A DNA stretch of 64,000 bases. Source: Betaproteobacteria bacterium. Lineage in GTDB: Bacteria; Pseudomonadota; Gammaproteobacteria; Burkholderiales; Eutrophovitaceae. The stretch is taken from contig CP070643.1 of assembly GCA_020354125.1 (NCBI GenBank), positions 3,984,612-4,048,611 of the forward strand, written 5' to 3'. Both the position numbers and the translations under genes were made by a program. This document shows, piece after piece, positions 54,598 to 63,360 of the stretch. The first letter of the stretch is position 1. Each line of letters opens with the position of its first letter. Under the pieces are notes generated by a model. It had not been told where the DNA came from. It did not search any database and worked only from the letters and a program-made list of their open reading frames with translations.

Positions 54598-55263
54598 TTG
54601 CTACGCGTTGTTGATATCTCCAAGTCCTTTGGCGGCGCCAACCGACGCGCGGTTCTCAATGCCGTCAATCTCGATGTATCTACTGGTGAATATATCGCTG
54701 TCATGGGTGAATCCGGCGTCGGCAAATCGACCATGCTCAATATCATTGCCGGTCTGGAAGCGCCTGACGCGGGGCAAGTAATGCTCGGTGGAGTCAATCT
54801 TGCTCGGCTAGCCGACGATGAGCTGACACGACTTCGTCGTGAGCAAATGGGATTCGTGTTTCAGGCGTTTCACGTCTTGCCATATCTGTCTGTAGCACAG
54901 AACGTTGAATTGCCGTTGGCCCTTTTGCGAACGGAAGTCGCAAGCATCCACGAGCGAGTCAAGCAAATGCTGCACGCGGTGGGGTTGGGTTCGCGTGGTG
55001 GCAGTATGCCGCGCGAGCTTTCTGGAGGCGAGCTGCAGCGCGTGGCGATCGCACGTGCTCTGGTGCATCAGCCAAAAGTCGTGTTGGCCGATGAGCCAAC
55101 CGGTAACCTCGATCCGGATACCGCCGGTCAGATTCTTTCGTTACTGAAATCGCAGATTAAAGACAATGGTGCCGCCGGCATTCTGGTGACTCACTCACCT
55201 GATGCGGCGCGAACTGCCGACAAGACTTTCAAGCTGACGTCAGCTGGATTGGTCACGGCGTGA
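54598..55263 (+). CDS. Orphan ABC transporter ATP-binding protein (LolD/MacB/YbbA-like)
   Basis: A 221-residue ATPase with Walker A GESGVGKST, a Q-loop region VFQAFHVLPYLSVAQN, the signature LSGGELQRVAIARAL and Walker B VLADEPTGNLD. The sequence around AFHVLPYLSVAQNVELPL is typical of the lipoprotein/macrolide exporter branch. TTG at 54598 is the available start; a Shine-Dalgarno sequence is not evident. No permease gene lies on either side: an intrinsic terminator precedes it and a repeat-rich gap and boxB follow. Its partner must be elsewhere or lost. Confidence 0.88.
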   Translation: MLRVVDISKSFGGANRRAVLNAVNLDVSTGEYIAVMGESGVGKSTMLNIIAGLEAPDAGQVMLGGVNLARLADDELTRLRREQMGFVFQAFHVLPYLSVAQNVELPLALLRTEVASIHERVKQMLHAVGLGSRGGSMPRELSGGELQRVAIARALVHQPKVVLADEPTGNLDPDTAGQILSLLKSQIKDNGAAGILVTHSPDAARTADKTFKLTSAGLVTA

Positions 55264-55559
55264 TAGTTTCCGCGATTCTAAAAGCGCTCACCTCTGAACC
55301 ACGTTCCGCTGTATGAGAGCGCGCTGGTTACGAATTCTGAATGCTCGAGTGTGCGATCGGTCGAGAAGAAAGCGTAGCGAGCGATTCGAGTGCAAGGAGC
55401 CGCGCAGCGAATGACGAAGACAACGAACGCAGTGAGTTGCGGCGAAGACTCACATGGGTGAAACCCATGTTATGTCGGAGCCACAATTTCAATAACTAAA
55501 CGCGAGGATTGAGCGAGCACGTGAGGCTGCAATCGGATCGCGCAGTAGCTTTATTCGTA
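55264..55559. repeat. Repeat-like intergenic region (possible remnant of the element A/B family)
   Basis: No gene is supported in these 296 bases. A perfect stem ACATGGGT/ACCCATGT with loop GAA (55452-55470) is flanked by GCGGCGAAGACTC on the left and TATGTCGGAGC on the right. This is the same layout as module 1 of element A (GCGGCGAG...hairpin...TAAGCGAGC). No terminal inverted repeats or CTAG ends were found, so it is at most a partial copy. It lies between the convergent ABC ATPase and boxB. Confidence 0.5.
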
Positions 55560-56969
55560 TCAGTGAATTCGAACGTACTCGTAATCAACCGGCAGCTTAT
55601 TAATGCCGCGATCCGGCGGTGCAATCCAGCCGGCCATCTTGCCGGGTTCGACAACACGTTGCATGAGGCTGTGTACGAAGGCGCGATCGCTTTCACTCGG
55701 TAGCCACTCTGCCAGGCGCTGGTCGTAGTCCTGTTGCTCGAGCAACTTGCCGTCCGGATCGACAGGCAAGTTAGCCCAGCCGCCGATTGAGCGGCGAAAG
55801 TGCTTGCTTGGCAAATTTAAAACGACGTCGTAACCAGCGCGTTTGATCTGCATGTTCCAGCGCTTCAGGCCGATCTCACAGTCCTTGATGTAGGCATCGC
55901 GCATTACTTCGTTCATTGCGTTACGCAGGCTGACGCTCTCAGTGCCGTCAGGCGTTTCCAGCTCCAGGGTAGCGTATGCACAGACGTGGTCTTCATATTT
56001 GTCTTCGTCCGGCCGTCCCTTGATACTGTTGGCGAAAGAGGAGGCGGCGTTGGATGAAACTTCGGAGCCGAACAGATCCAGCGATGAGGTGAACCAGAAA
56101 TTGAGATAGCGCTGGATCGTTGCCAGATCAACGGCACCGTGAGCGCGAATCGTCTCAGGGTCTTCGGTACCAAGTTCTTTCATCACTTCCAGTGTGCGCT
56201 TGACTACCCGGCCGACCCCGGTTTCGCCGACGAACATGTGATGCGCTTCTTCGGTCAGCATGAAACGGCAGGTGCGCGCCAATGGATCGAAGCCGGACTC
56301 GGCGAGACTTTTTAGCTGGAACTTGCCGTCACGATCGGTGAAGTAGGTAAACATGAAAAAAGAGAGCCAGTCGCTGATCGGTTCGTTGAAGGTACCGAGT
56401 ATGCGTGGGTTGTCGCCGTCGCCGGAGTGGCGGGCAAGCAATTCTTCGGCTTCTTCGCGGCCATCGCGGCCAAAGTATCCGTGCAACAGATAAACCATCG
56501 CCCACAGGTGACGGCCTTCTTCGACATTGACCTGGAACAGATTGCGAAGGTCGTACAGCGAAGGGCAGGTCAGGCCGAGCAGGTGCTGTTGTTCAACTGA
56601 TGCGGGTTCCGTGTCGCCTTGGGTGACGATGATGCGCCGAAACTGCGAGCGCAATTCGCCGGGGACCTGTTGCCATGCCGGCTCGCCGTAGTGGTCGCCA
56701 AAGCCAATTTTGCGATCAGCGATCGGGTCGGCGAGAAAAATACCCCAGCGATAGTCGGGCATCTTCACATAGCCATAGCTGGCCCACCCTTGTGCATCGA
56801 CGCCGACCGCCGTGCGCAAGTAAACGTCATCGGAAGAGAAGTCGCGCGGTCCCTGTTCCTGCCACCAGGTCAGAAAGCGTGGTTGCCAATGCTCCAGTGC
56901 CCGCTGCAGCTTGCGGTCGTTGGCGAGATCCACATTGTTGGGAATTTTCTCGCTGTAGTTGATGCTCAT
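55560..56969 (-). CDS. boxB: Benzoyl-CoA 2,3-epoxidase, oxygenase subunit
   Basis: Di-iron oxygenase that epoxidises the ring of benzoyl-CoA in the aerobic box pathway. The 469-residue product begins MSINYSEKIPNNVDLANDRK and has NVEEGRHLWAMVYLLHGYFG and LTEEAHHMFVGETGVGRVV, each with ExxH iron-ligand pairs, as in known BoxB. ATG at 56969 is the start, 50 bp after the boxC stop on the same strand. The partner reductase BoxA is not encoded next to it. It ends the boxR-boxC-boxB transcription unit. Confidence 0.95.
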   Translation of the reverse strand: MSINYSEKIPNNVDLANDRKLQRALEHWQPRFLTWWQEQGPRDFSSDDVYLRTAVGVDAQGWASYGYVKMPDYRWGIFLADPIADRKIGFGDHYGEPAWQQVPGELRSQFRRIIVTQGDTEPASVEQQHLLGLTCPSLYDLRNLFQVNVEEGRHLWAMVYLLHGYFGRDGREEAEELLARHSGDGDNPRILGTFNEPISDWLSFFMFTYFTDRDGKFQLKSLAESGFDPLARTCRFMLTEEAHHMFVGETGVGRVVKRTLEVMKELGTEDPETIRAHGAVDLATIQRYLNFWFTSSLDLFGSEVSSNAASSFANSIKGRPDEDKYEDHVCAYATLELETPDGTESVSLRNAMNEVMRDAYIKDCEIGLKRWNMQIKRAGYDVVLNLPSKHFRRSIGGWANLPVDPDGKLLEQQDYDQRLAEWLPSESDRAFVHSLMQRVVEPGKMAGWIAPPDRGINKLPVDYEYVRIH

Positions 56970-57019
56970 CTGAACTCCAATCTGTTATGGGTCGGCAGCT
57001 ACCGGTGCAACTGGGTGCG

Positions 57020-58726
57020 CTAGATGCGTTCCCAGTTAAAGTTGGGCTTGCTGCCCGAACCAAATACCTTTAGGGCACCCTGCTCGCCAACCGCATTGGG
57101 TCGATTGAAGATCCAGTTCTGCCATGCCGACAGGCGGCCAAAGATGCGCGTTTCCATCGTCTCATTGCCGGTAAAACGCAAATTCGCTTCCATACCGGTC
57201 AGTGCGTCCGGTGACAGGCTGGCGCGTTCTTCGATAGCGATGCGCACTTCATCGTCCCAGTCGAACTCATCGGGGGTGAATGTCACCAGTCCAAGCCGTG
57301 CGGCCTCGTCTGCGCGGAACGGTTCGCCGAGCTGGTTGAAGACTTTTTCGATCGGACCGCCGTCGCCACAGAACCGCGTCTGCAAACGGGTTAAATGATT
57401 GACCATTGGAAAGGCGCCGAAGTTGATCATCGACGTCGCGATTACCGGTGAGGCTGATTGGTCGTCCGGTGTCGCCAGCATGTAACTGCGGTCGGCGGCC
57501 AACGCCAGCTCGAGCAGCGTTCCGCCAAAACACGAGCCCGGTTCGATCAGCGCGAACATGCTACGTGAAGAGACATCGAGACGTGCCAGCGTTCGTCGCA
57601 GCAGACCAATAGTCTCTTTGACCAACCAGTCACTGCGTCGGCGCATCAGGATTGCGTCGGTCTTGAGCACGGCGTCGAGATCCCCGCGGGTCTTGAAAAT
57701 CCAGATTCCGATCTGAGGCTCATTGGTACGCAACATCAGTATTGCGTCATCGAGTTCCCGGGCCATCGCCAGTGGCCACCAGTCGGCTCCGGCAGAGTGT
57801 ATCGAATCTGGATCGGTGGGCTGCTCACCTTCAGGTCCGAGGACCGTAATGGTGGCGATACGAGCGTTGCGGTCGATCAATACGTCGACACGGCGATAAT
57901 GCAGGCCCTGTCCATCAATTGTTCGATCCAATGGTTTCAATTCGATTCCATTCGCTTCATCGGGGCGAGTGCTCTCTCCAACCAGCTCGGCAACCCGTTG
58001 CTTGATGGCATCTTCGAACTGTTGCGGTTTCGCTGTGTGGTCGACCAGTTTCCAGTCCAGTGCGCGATTGGCGCGCACCCCCTCGGCGGTGGAGCAGAAC
58101 ACGTCGGCGAGATCGCGTCGCACCTGGCGCTTATCGATCACGCGCGTCAGCCCCCCGGTGCCCGGCAATACTCCCAACAACGGCACTTCCGGAAGACTGA
58201 CGGTCGAAGAACGGTCATCGATCATCAGAATCTCATCGCAGGCAAGCGCCAGTTCGTATCCGCCGCCGGCCACCGTTCCGTTTACAGCAGCGAGGAAGCG
58301 CAGACCATCATTGCGACTCGAGTCTTCGATCCCGTTGCGTGTTTCATTTGTGAACCTGCAAAAATTCACTTTCCAGGCATGGCTCGACAATCCAAGCATG
58401 TAGATATTTGCGCCTGAGCAAAACATCCGCTCTTTGGACGAGGTGAACACTACGCACTTGACCTGTGGATGCTCGAAGCGGATGCGATTCAGTGCGTCGT
58501 TGAGTTCGATGTCGACACCGAGGTCATAAGAATTCAGTTTCAGTTTGTAGCCTGGCTGCAGACCCTTTTCCTCGTTCACGTCCATACTCAGCGTTGCTAC
58601 CGCACCATCGACCGACATGTGCCAATGGGCATATCGGTCAGGATGCGTCTCGTAATTCACGTACGGTCGCGCTTCGCTGGCGCTGTTCGGGGCTGCAGTG
58701 TCATTGATTGACGTCGTCACGCTCAT
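57020..58726 (-). CDS. boxC: 2,3-epoxybenzoyl-CoA dihydrolase
   Basis: Ring-opening enzyme of the box pathway, adding two waters to the epoxide to give dihydroadipyl-CoA semialdehyde and formate. The 568-residue product is an enoyl-CoA-hydratase-superfamily protein. It has an N-terminal YVNYETHPDRYAHWHMSV block, the crotonase oxyanion segment ERMFCSGANIYMLG, AAVNGTVAGGGYELALACDEILMIDD and LPEVPLLGVLPGTGGLTRV, plus a second half typical of BoxC. ATG at 58726 overlaps the boxR stop (ATGA), so the regulator and enzyme are co-translated. Confidence 0.95.
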   Translation of the reverse strand: MSVTTSINDTAAPNSASEARPYVNYETHPDRYAHWHMSVDGAVATLSMDVNEEKGLQPGYKLKLNSYDLGVDIELNDALNRIRFEHPQVKCVVFTSSKERMFCSGANIYMLGLSSHAWKVNFCRFTNETRNGIEDSSRNDGLRFLAAVNGTVAGGGYELALACDEILMIDDRSSTVSLPEVPLLGVLPGTGGLTRVIDKRQVRRDLADVFCSTAEGVRANRALDWKLVDHTAKPQQFEDAIKQRVAELVGESTRPDEANGIELKPLDRTIDGQGLHYRRVDVLIDRNARIATITVLGPEGEQPTDPDSIHSAGADWWPLAMARELDDAILMLRTNEPQIGIWIFKTRGDLDAVLKTDAILMRRRSDWLVKETIGLLRRTLARLDVSSRSMFALIEPGSCFGGTLLELALAADRSYMLATPDDQSASPVIATSMINFGAFPMVNHLTRLQTRFCGDGGPIEKVFNQLGEPFRADEAARLGLVTFTPDEFDWDDEVRIAIEERASLSPDALTGMEANLRFTGNETMETRIFGRLSAWQNWIFNRPNAVGEQGALKVFGSGSKPNFNWERI

Positions 58727-59637
58727 GTCGTCTGTCCAAGTTCTTTTGTAAGTTGGTTTAGTTGGGCCAGGCTTTCCCTGACAGTGTTTCCAGCGGTATC
58801 GACGATCGCATCCGCCTTGCCGTACAAAACGACTCGGCTCTGCAGAATCCGCCGCAAGTCATCCATTGCCTGGGAATTGCCGGCCATGGGCCGCGTGTCG
58901 CCTTGCGCAATGACGCGTTGCATGTGTTCTTCCGGACGCGTTTTGAGCCAGATGGTGTAGCAGGCCGACAGCAGCAGATCGTAGGTCGTCGGCTCTGAGA
59001 CGATGCTGCCGCCGGCGGCGATGACACAGGAATTCCCATCGTTGAGCAACTGTTCCAGGCAACGTCGTTCATAGCGGCGATAGCCGGGCTGGCCGTAGAG
59101 AAGAAATATCTCCGACAGACTGGTGCCTGCCTCGCGCTCGATTTCGCGATCGAGTTCGATGAACGGTCGCTTGAGTGCTTGTGCGAGCTTTTGTCCCAGC
59201 GTGGTCTTACCCGCCCCGCGTAGTCCGATCAAGGCAATTCGTGTGCTGCGTGTCGAAGGATCTTCGCGGAACTCGCCAAGCAGCAGATCACGGGCGCGCA
59301 CCAGTTGTTGCGGTGTCATGTGCAGCAACATCTGCTGAACGCTGGCTAACGCGGCCGGCTCTTCGCCCGCATCTCGCAATAATGCTTCCGGCGTCAGGCC
59401 CAGTGCACTGCTGATTTGGCGCAACAGCAACACCGAAAGATTGCCGCGGCCGGATTCGAGAAGCGCCAGATAGCGCTCTGAAACACCGGAGCGGTCAGAC
59501 AGCGCCTTGCGCGAGAGTTCCCTTTCAGAACGTGCTTTGCGAACACGCGCGCCGATCGCCTTGAGAAAACCGCTATCAGTGACGTCGTGACCCGTGGCGT
59601 CATTCGCCCCCGAGTTGATCGCTTTGGCGTTGTTCAT
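58723..59637 (-). CDS. boxR: BoxR/BzdR-type regulator: HTH domain fused to a shikimate-kinase-like domain
   Basis: A 304-residue transcriptional repressor of benzoate catabolism. The N-terminal xenobiotic-response HTH (about 20-90: ARVRKARSERELSRKALSDRSG, SERYLALLESGRGNLSVLLL) is joined to a shikimate-kinase-like domain with Walker A GLRGAGKTT and ELDREIEREAG. In BzdR and BoxR this domain binds benzoyl-CoA as effector. ATG at 59637 is taken; TTG at 59646 is in frame but lies in the operator. No Shine-Dalgarno sequence is visible. It is first of boxR-boxC-boxB and diverges from the flavodoxin-like gene. Confidence 0.93.
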   Translation of the reverse strand: MNNAKAINSGANDATGHDVTDSGFLKAIGARVRKARSERELSRKALSDRSGVSERYLALLESGRGNLSVLLLRQISSALGLTPEALLRDAGEEPAALASVQQMLLHMTPQQLVRARDLLLGEFREDPSTRSTRIALIGLRGAGKTTLGQKLAQALKRPFIELDREIEREAGTSLSEIFLLYGQPGYRRYERRCLEQLLNDGNSCVIAAGGSIVSEPTTYDLLLSACYTIWLKTRPEEHMQRVIAQGDTRPMAGNSQAMDDLRRILQSRVVLYGKADAIVDTAGNTVRESLAQLNQLTKELGQTT

Positions 59638-59652
59638 GTCATGCAATATAAT
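59624..59652 (+). promoter_or_regulatory. Promoter toward the flavodoxin and benzoate-CoA ligase genes
   Basis: TTGGCG (59624-59629), 17 bases, then a perfect TATAAT (59647-59652). The -10 overlaps the first BoxR operator (59642-59655), so binding would block polymerase. The -35 lies in the first codons of boxR on the other strand. On the minus strand TGGCCA (59699-59704), 18 bases, TATCAT (59675-59680) is a candidate boxR promoter. Confidence 0.6.
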
Positions 59653-59655
59653 GCA
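59642..59655. promoter_or_regulatory. BoxR operator 1 (TGCA-N6-TGCA)
   Basis: TGCA at 59642-59645 and 59652-59655 with a six-base spacer, the direct-repeat arrangement described for BzdR/BoxR sites in Azoarcus. It covers the plus-strand -10 TATAAT. Confidence 0.8.
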
Positions 59656-59671
59656 TGTCTAGCACGAAGTG

Positions 59672-59685
59672 TGCATGATAATGCA
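59672..59685. promoter_or_regulatory. BoxR operator 2 (TGCA-N6-TGCA)
   Basis: A second TGCA pair (59672-59675, 59682-59685), again with a six-base spacer, centred 30 bp from operator 1. It covers the candidate minus-strand -10 TATCAT of boxR. Confidence 0.8.
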
Positions 59686-59790
59686 TAATTGCTCCGTTTG
59701 GCCATGGTACTGCCCTTCTTGGCGGCGGGGCATGGCGTACTCATCGCTTAATTAGCGGCGGAGGCACTGCGGCAGGGCAGGATTGAACCG

Positions 59791-60288
59791 ATGTCATTCA
59801 AACTGAATATTCTGGTCGGCACCATGACCGGTATCGCGCAATTGGTTGCGCAGGAGATCGAGTTGCGGCTCGATGCCGAGGGTATCGGAGTCAACACCAT
59901 GGAAATGGACGAGCTCGATCCGATGGTGTTTGACCGCGAGGGGATCTTCATGATCTGTACCTCCACTTACGGTCAGGGTGACGTGCCCGACAACGCCAAG
60001 GATCTATACGAGGCGTTGTGCACCCAGCGCCCGGATCTGTCGCATGTACGCTATGGGGTGATCGCGCTGGGTGATCGTACCTATGCCGAGACATTTTGTT
60101 TCGGTGGCAAGCGGTTCGACAAAATTCTTGGCGAGCTTGGTGCGCAACGTATTGGCGAGATCATGCTGCACGATGCCAGCGCCGGCACGCTGCCGGAAGA
60201 CGAGGCGGCGGAATGGATCGAGGGCTGGGTTGAACTGTGTAACGAAAACATCGGTCGCGAAGCCGTGCTCGACGCGGCGCAGAACTGA
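59791..60288 (+). CDS. Flavodoxin-domain protein (MioC-like) in the box cluster
   Basis: A 165-residue cytoplasmic flavodoxin-fold protein. The FMN phosphate loop is GTMTGIAQLVAQEI, followed by CTSTYGQGDVPDNAKDLYEAL (FMN ring loop) and VIALGDRTYAETFCFGGKRFD, which resembles MioC and the flavodoxin domains of diflavin reductases. AGGA stands eight bases before ATG at 59791. It is the first gene read from the BoxR-controlled plus-strand promoter. Electron transfer in the benzoyl-CoA pathway is an inference from position; no reductase gene is adjacent. Confidence 0.85.
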   Translation: MSFKLNILVGTMTGIAQLVAQEIELRLDAEGIGVNTMEMDELDPMVFDREGIFMICTSTYGQGDVPDNAKDLYEALCTQRPDLSHVRYGVIALGDRTYAETFCFGGKRFDKILGELGAQRIGEIMLHDASAGTLPEDEAAEWIEGWVELCNENIGREAVLDAAQN

Positions 60289-60367
60289 CCTCAGCCGTTA
60301 AACTACGTTCTTTCTGACCCGTGCAGCCGCAAGAGCTGCCGGAGACCGACACCTTGGAGGAGCGTCC

Positions 60368-61969
60368 GTGCCCGCACTCAGCACGGCGGACCATTCAACC
60401 AGTCCGCCGGCCATTTCCATTCCGCGTGACTACAATGCGGCGCATGATCTGATCGAGCGCAATCTATCGGCCGGCCGCAGCGACAAGATTGCCTATATCG
60501 ACGATGCCGGATCATATAGTTACGGAGCACTGGCAGAGCGCGTCAATCGCGCCGCCGATACGTTGACATCGCTGGGCCTGGAGATGGAGTCGCGGGTGCT
60601 GATCTGCCTGCTCGACACCATCGAGTTTCCGGCGGTTTTCCTCGGCGCAATCAAGGCCGGAATTGTGCCGATTGCCGCCAACACCCTGCTTACCACGGAT
60701 GACTACCGATTCATGCTGGAAGACAGTCGCGCGCGTGCCGTGATTGTCTCTGCGGAATTGATGCCGAAGTTCGACCCGATCGTCGACGACCTGCCGTTGC
60801 TGGAACACGTCATCATCTCGGGAGCCGGCTCAGGCGGTCGGCTCCACCTGCAGAAGTTGATGAATGATTCGGCTACCCAGTTCGACCCGGCACCGACCAC
60901 CTGTGATGACGTCTGCTTTTGGCTTTACTCCTCGGGTTCGACTGGAACTCCCAAAGGTACAGTCCACCTGCACTCCAGTCCTATCCAGACAGCAGAGCTT
61001 TACGCCAGACCAGTGCTTGGTATTCGTGAAGATGATGTCGTCTTTTCTGCTGCCAAGCTTTTCTTCGCCTATGGTCTCGGCAACGCACTGACTTTTCCTA
61101 TGGCGGTCGGTGCGACGACAGTGCTCATGGCTGAACGTCCGACACCCGCGGCTGTATTTCAGAAGCTGAAGCAGCATCAGCCAACCATTTTCTACGGTGT
61201 GCCGACCCTGTTTGGTGCCATGTTGGCTAGTCCCGACCTGCCGTCGCGCAAGGAAGTTGCCGTTCGCGTATGCACGTCAGCGGGTGAGGCGCTGCCCGCC
61301 GATCTTGGCCGTCGCTGGAGTGAGCACTTCGGCAGCGAAATTCTCGACGGAATTGGCTCTACCGAGATGTTGCATATCTTTATTTCCAATCGCTCAGGTG
61401 ATGTTCATTACGGAACCACCGGCCTGCCGGTACCGGGCTACGAAGCGCGGTTGGTAGATGAAAATGAAGAAGCGGTGAAACAGGGCGATCTTGGGGAACT
61501 TCAGGTCAAGGGGCCGACCAGCGCTTCGCATTATTGGAATCAGCGGGCCAGGTCACTGCGCACGTTTATCGGCGAATGGACCCGTACCGGTGACAAGTAC
61601 AGCATAGATGCGCATGGTTACTATGTTTATGGAGGGCGCTCGGACGACATGCTCAAAGTCAGTGGTATGTATGTCTCGCCGTTCGAAGTCGAAGCAGCAT
61701 TGATGACACATGCAGACGTGCTCGAGGCAGCCGTTGTTGGCGACTTCGATGAACAGAATCTGGTCAAGCCGCGCGCATTCATTGTCACCAAGCAAGGCGT
61801 CATGGCGTCGGCCGAGCTGGCTGATGCACTCAAGAATCACGTCAAGGAACGGCTTGCGCCTTTCAAGTATCCTCGCTGGATCGATTTTGTCGAGGAGTTG
61901 CCAAAAACCGCGACTGGCAAAATCCAGCGCTTCAAGCTGCGCTCGCGGGGGTCGGCAGCTGCGCCGTAA
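60368..61969 (+). CDS. bclA: Benzoate-CoA ligase
   Basis: ATP-dependent activation of benzoate to benzoyl-CoA, the entry to the box pathway. The 533-residue adenylate-forming enzyme has the AMP-binding core YSSGSTGTPKGTVHLH, DGIGSTEMLHIFISN, the RTGDKY hinge region and the C-terminal lysine in PKTATGKIQRFKLR. Sequence of the TEMLHIF block is typical of benzoate/4-hydroxybenzoate-CoA ligases. GTG at 60368 follows GGAGGAGC. It lies 79 bp after the flavodoxin-like gene and 24 bp before the transporter gene. Confidence 0.93.
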   Translation: MPALSTADHSTSPPAISIPRDYNAAHDLIERNLSAGRSDKIAYIDDAGSYSYGALAERVNRAADTLTSLGLEMESRVLICLLDTIEFPAVFLGAIKAGIVPIAANTLLTTDDYRFMLEDSRARAVIVSAELMPKFDPIVDDLPLLEHVIISGAGSGGRLHLQKLMNDSATQFDPAPTTCDDVCFWLYSSGSTGTPKGTVHLHSSPIQTAELYARPVLGIREDDVVFSAAKLFFAYGLGNALTFPMAVGATTVLMAERPTPAAVFQKLKQHQPTIFYGVPTLFGAMLASPDLPSRKEVAVRVCTSAGEALPADLGRRWSEHFGSEILDGIGSTEMLHIFISNRSGDVHYGTTGLPVPGYEARLVDENEEAVKQGDLGELQVKGPTSASHYWNQRARSLRTFIGEWTRTGDKYSIDAHGYYVYGGRSDDMLKVSGMYVSPFEVEAALMTHADVLEAAVVGDFDEQNLVKPRAFIVTKQGVMASAELADALKNHVKERLAPFKYPRWIDFVEELPKTATGKIQRFKLRSRGSAAAP

Positions 61970-61993
61970 CAAGCAACACAGGGAGAAAAAAGA

Positions 61994-63187
61994 ATGACTC
62001 AGGCGGTACAGAATGCTCAGTCACGTCGCGATTTTCTCGCCGGCGTTGGGGCGCTGGCTGGCATTTCGCTCTTGCCGCTGGCAGGGTGCGCTAGATCTGA
62101 CAAGGTGCGTGTCGGTTTTATGTTGCCTTACACCGGGACCTACGCCCAGCTCGGCGTTGCCATCGAGAACGGTTTCCGGCTGGCGCTGGCTGAGCAGGGA
62201 GGTACGCTGGGTGGCCGCGAGGTCGAGTACTTCAAGGTCGACGACGAATCCAACCCGGCGAAAGCAACCGACAACGCGAACAAGATCATTACCCGCGACA
62301 AGGTCGATGTAGTCGTTGGTACGGTTCATTCGGGTGTTGCCATGGGCATGATCAAGGTTGCGCGCGAGACCGGCACGCTGGCATTGATTCCCAATGCGGG
62401 TGTCAATGCCGCGACCGGAGACCTTTGCGCGCCGAACGTATTTCGCACCTCGTTTTCCAATTGGCAGCCGACCCATCCGCTCGGAAAGGTGATGATCGAC
62501 AACGGTCACAGGAAGGCCGTATTTATCACCTGGAAGTATTCTGCCGGTGAACAAGCGCTGCAATCATTTGCCGAAGGCTACAAAGCGGCCGGCGGTACCG
62601 TGATCAAAGAATTGTTCGTGCCATTTCCGAACGTAGAGTTCCAGGCGCTGCTAACCGAGATCGCTGCGCTCAAGCCCGATGCCGTTGCCTGTTTCTTTGC
62701 CGGCGGCGGCGCAGTGAAGTTCGTCAAGGACTACGCGGCGGCTGGACTCAAGAACAATATTCCCCTATACGGTTCCGGTTTTCTGACCGAAGGTGTGCTT
62801 GATGCGCAGGGCGACTCAGCCGAAGGCGTCATCACGACGCTGCACTATGCCGACTCGCTGGATAATCCACGTAATAAGGCTTTTCGCGCTGCCTACCGCG
62901 AAGCCTACGGAATGGAAGCCGACGTCTATGCAGTGCAGGGATATGACACTGGACTGCTACTCGCGCAGGCGCTTGAAAAAGCCGGTGGCGACATATCCAA
63001 TCGCGACGCGATCATTGCGGCTATGGAAGGCGCGGTCATCGATAGCCCGCGCGGCCGATGGACCATGTCGAAAGCGCACAACCCGATTCAGGATTTCTAC
63101 TTGCGCCGTGTCGAGAATGGCGACAACAAGGTCATTGGTGTCGCCTGGAAAGGTCTGGAGGATCCGGCACGCGGCTGCAACATGTAA
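61994..63187 (+). CDS. ABC transporter substrate-binding protein, branched-chain amino acid/aromatic acid type
   Basis: A 397-residue periplasmic type-I binding protein of the LivJ-like family. A twin-arginine-type signal (SRRDFLAGVGALAGISLLPL) ends in a lipobox LAGC, so it is probably a lipid-anchored protein. The mature part begins KVRVGFMLPYTGTYAQLGVAIENG, with ESNPAKATDNANKIITRDKVDVVVGTVHSG, as in family members. Directly downstream of benzoate-CoA ligase, it probably binds benzoate or a related aromatic acid. ATG at 61994 follows GGGAGAAA. Confidence 0.9.
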   Translation: MTQAVQNAQSRRDFLAGVGALAGISLLPLAGCARSDKVRVGFMLPYTGTYAQLGVAIENGFRLALAEQGGTLGGREVEYFKVDDESNPAKATDNANKIITRDKVDVVVGTVHSGVAMGMIKVARETGTLALIPNAGVNAATGDLCAPNVFRTSFSNWQPTHPLGKVMIDNGHRKAVFITWKYSAGEQALQSFAEGYKAAGGTVIKELFVPFPNVEFQALLTEIAALKPDAVACFFAGGGAVKFVKDYAAAGLKNNIPLYGSGFLTEGVLDAQGDSAEGVITTLHYADSLDNPRNKAFRAAYREAYGMEADVYAVQGYDTGLLLAQALEKAGGDISNRDAIIAAMEGAVIDSPRGRWTMSKAHNPIQDFYLRRVENGDNKVIGVAWKGLEDPARGCNM

Positions 63188-63360
63188 ACGGCACCAGCAA
63201 TCGCAAACGGTTCCCGCTTGACTTTGCCGGGACGCCCAGTGTGGTTCTGTTCTTGGCTTCAGCACCTGTCCGTTCCGCGTTGCTGCAGGAGTTGACTGCA
63301 TAATCTCATTTTCGTAGCGGCTGTTGATGCCGAGCCGGCAGTCAGTAGCGCCTTCTACCG

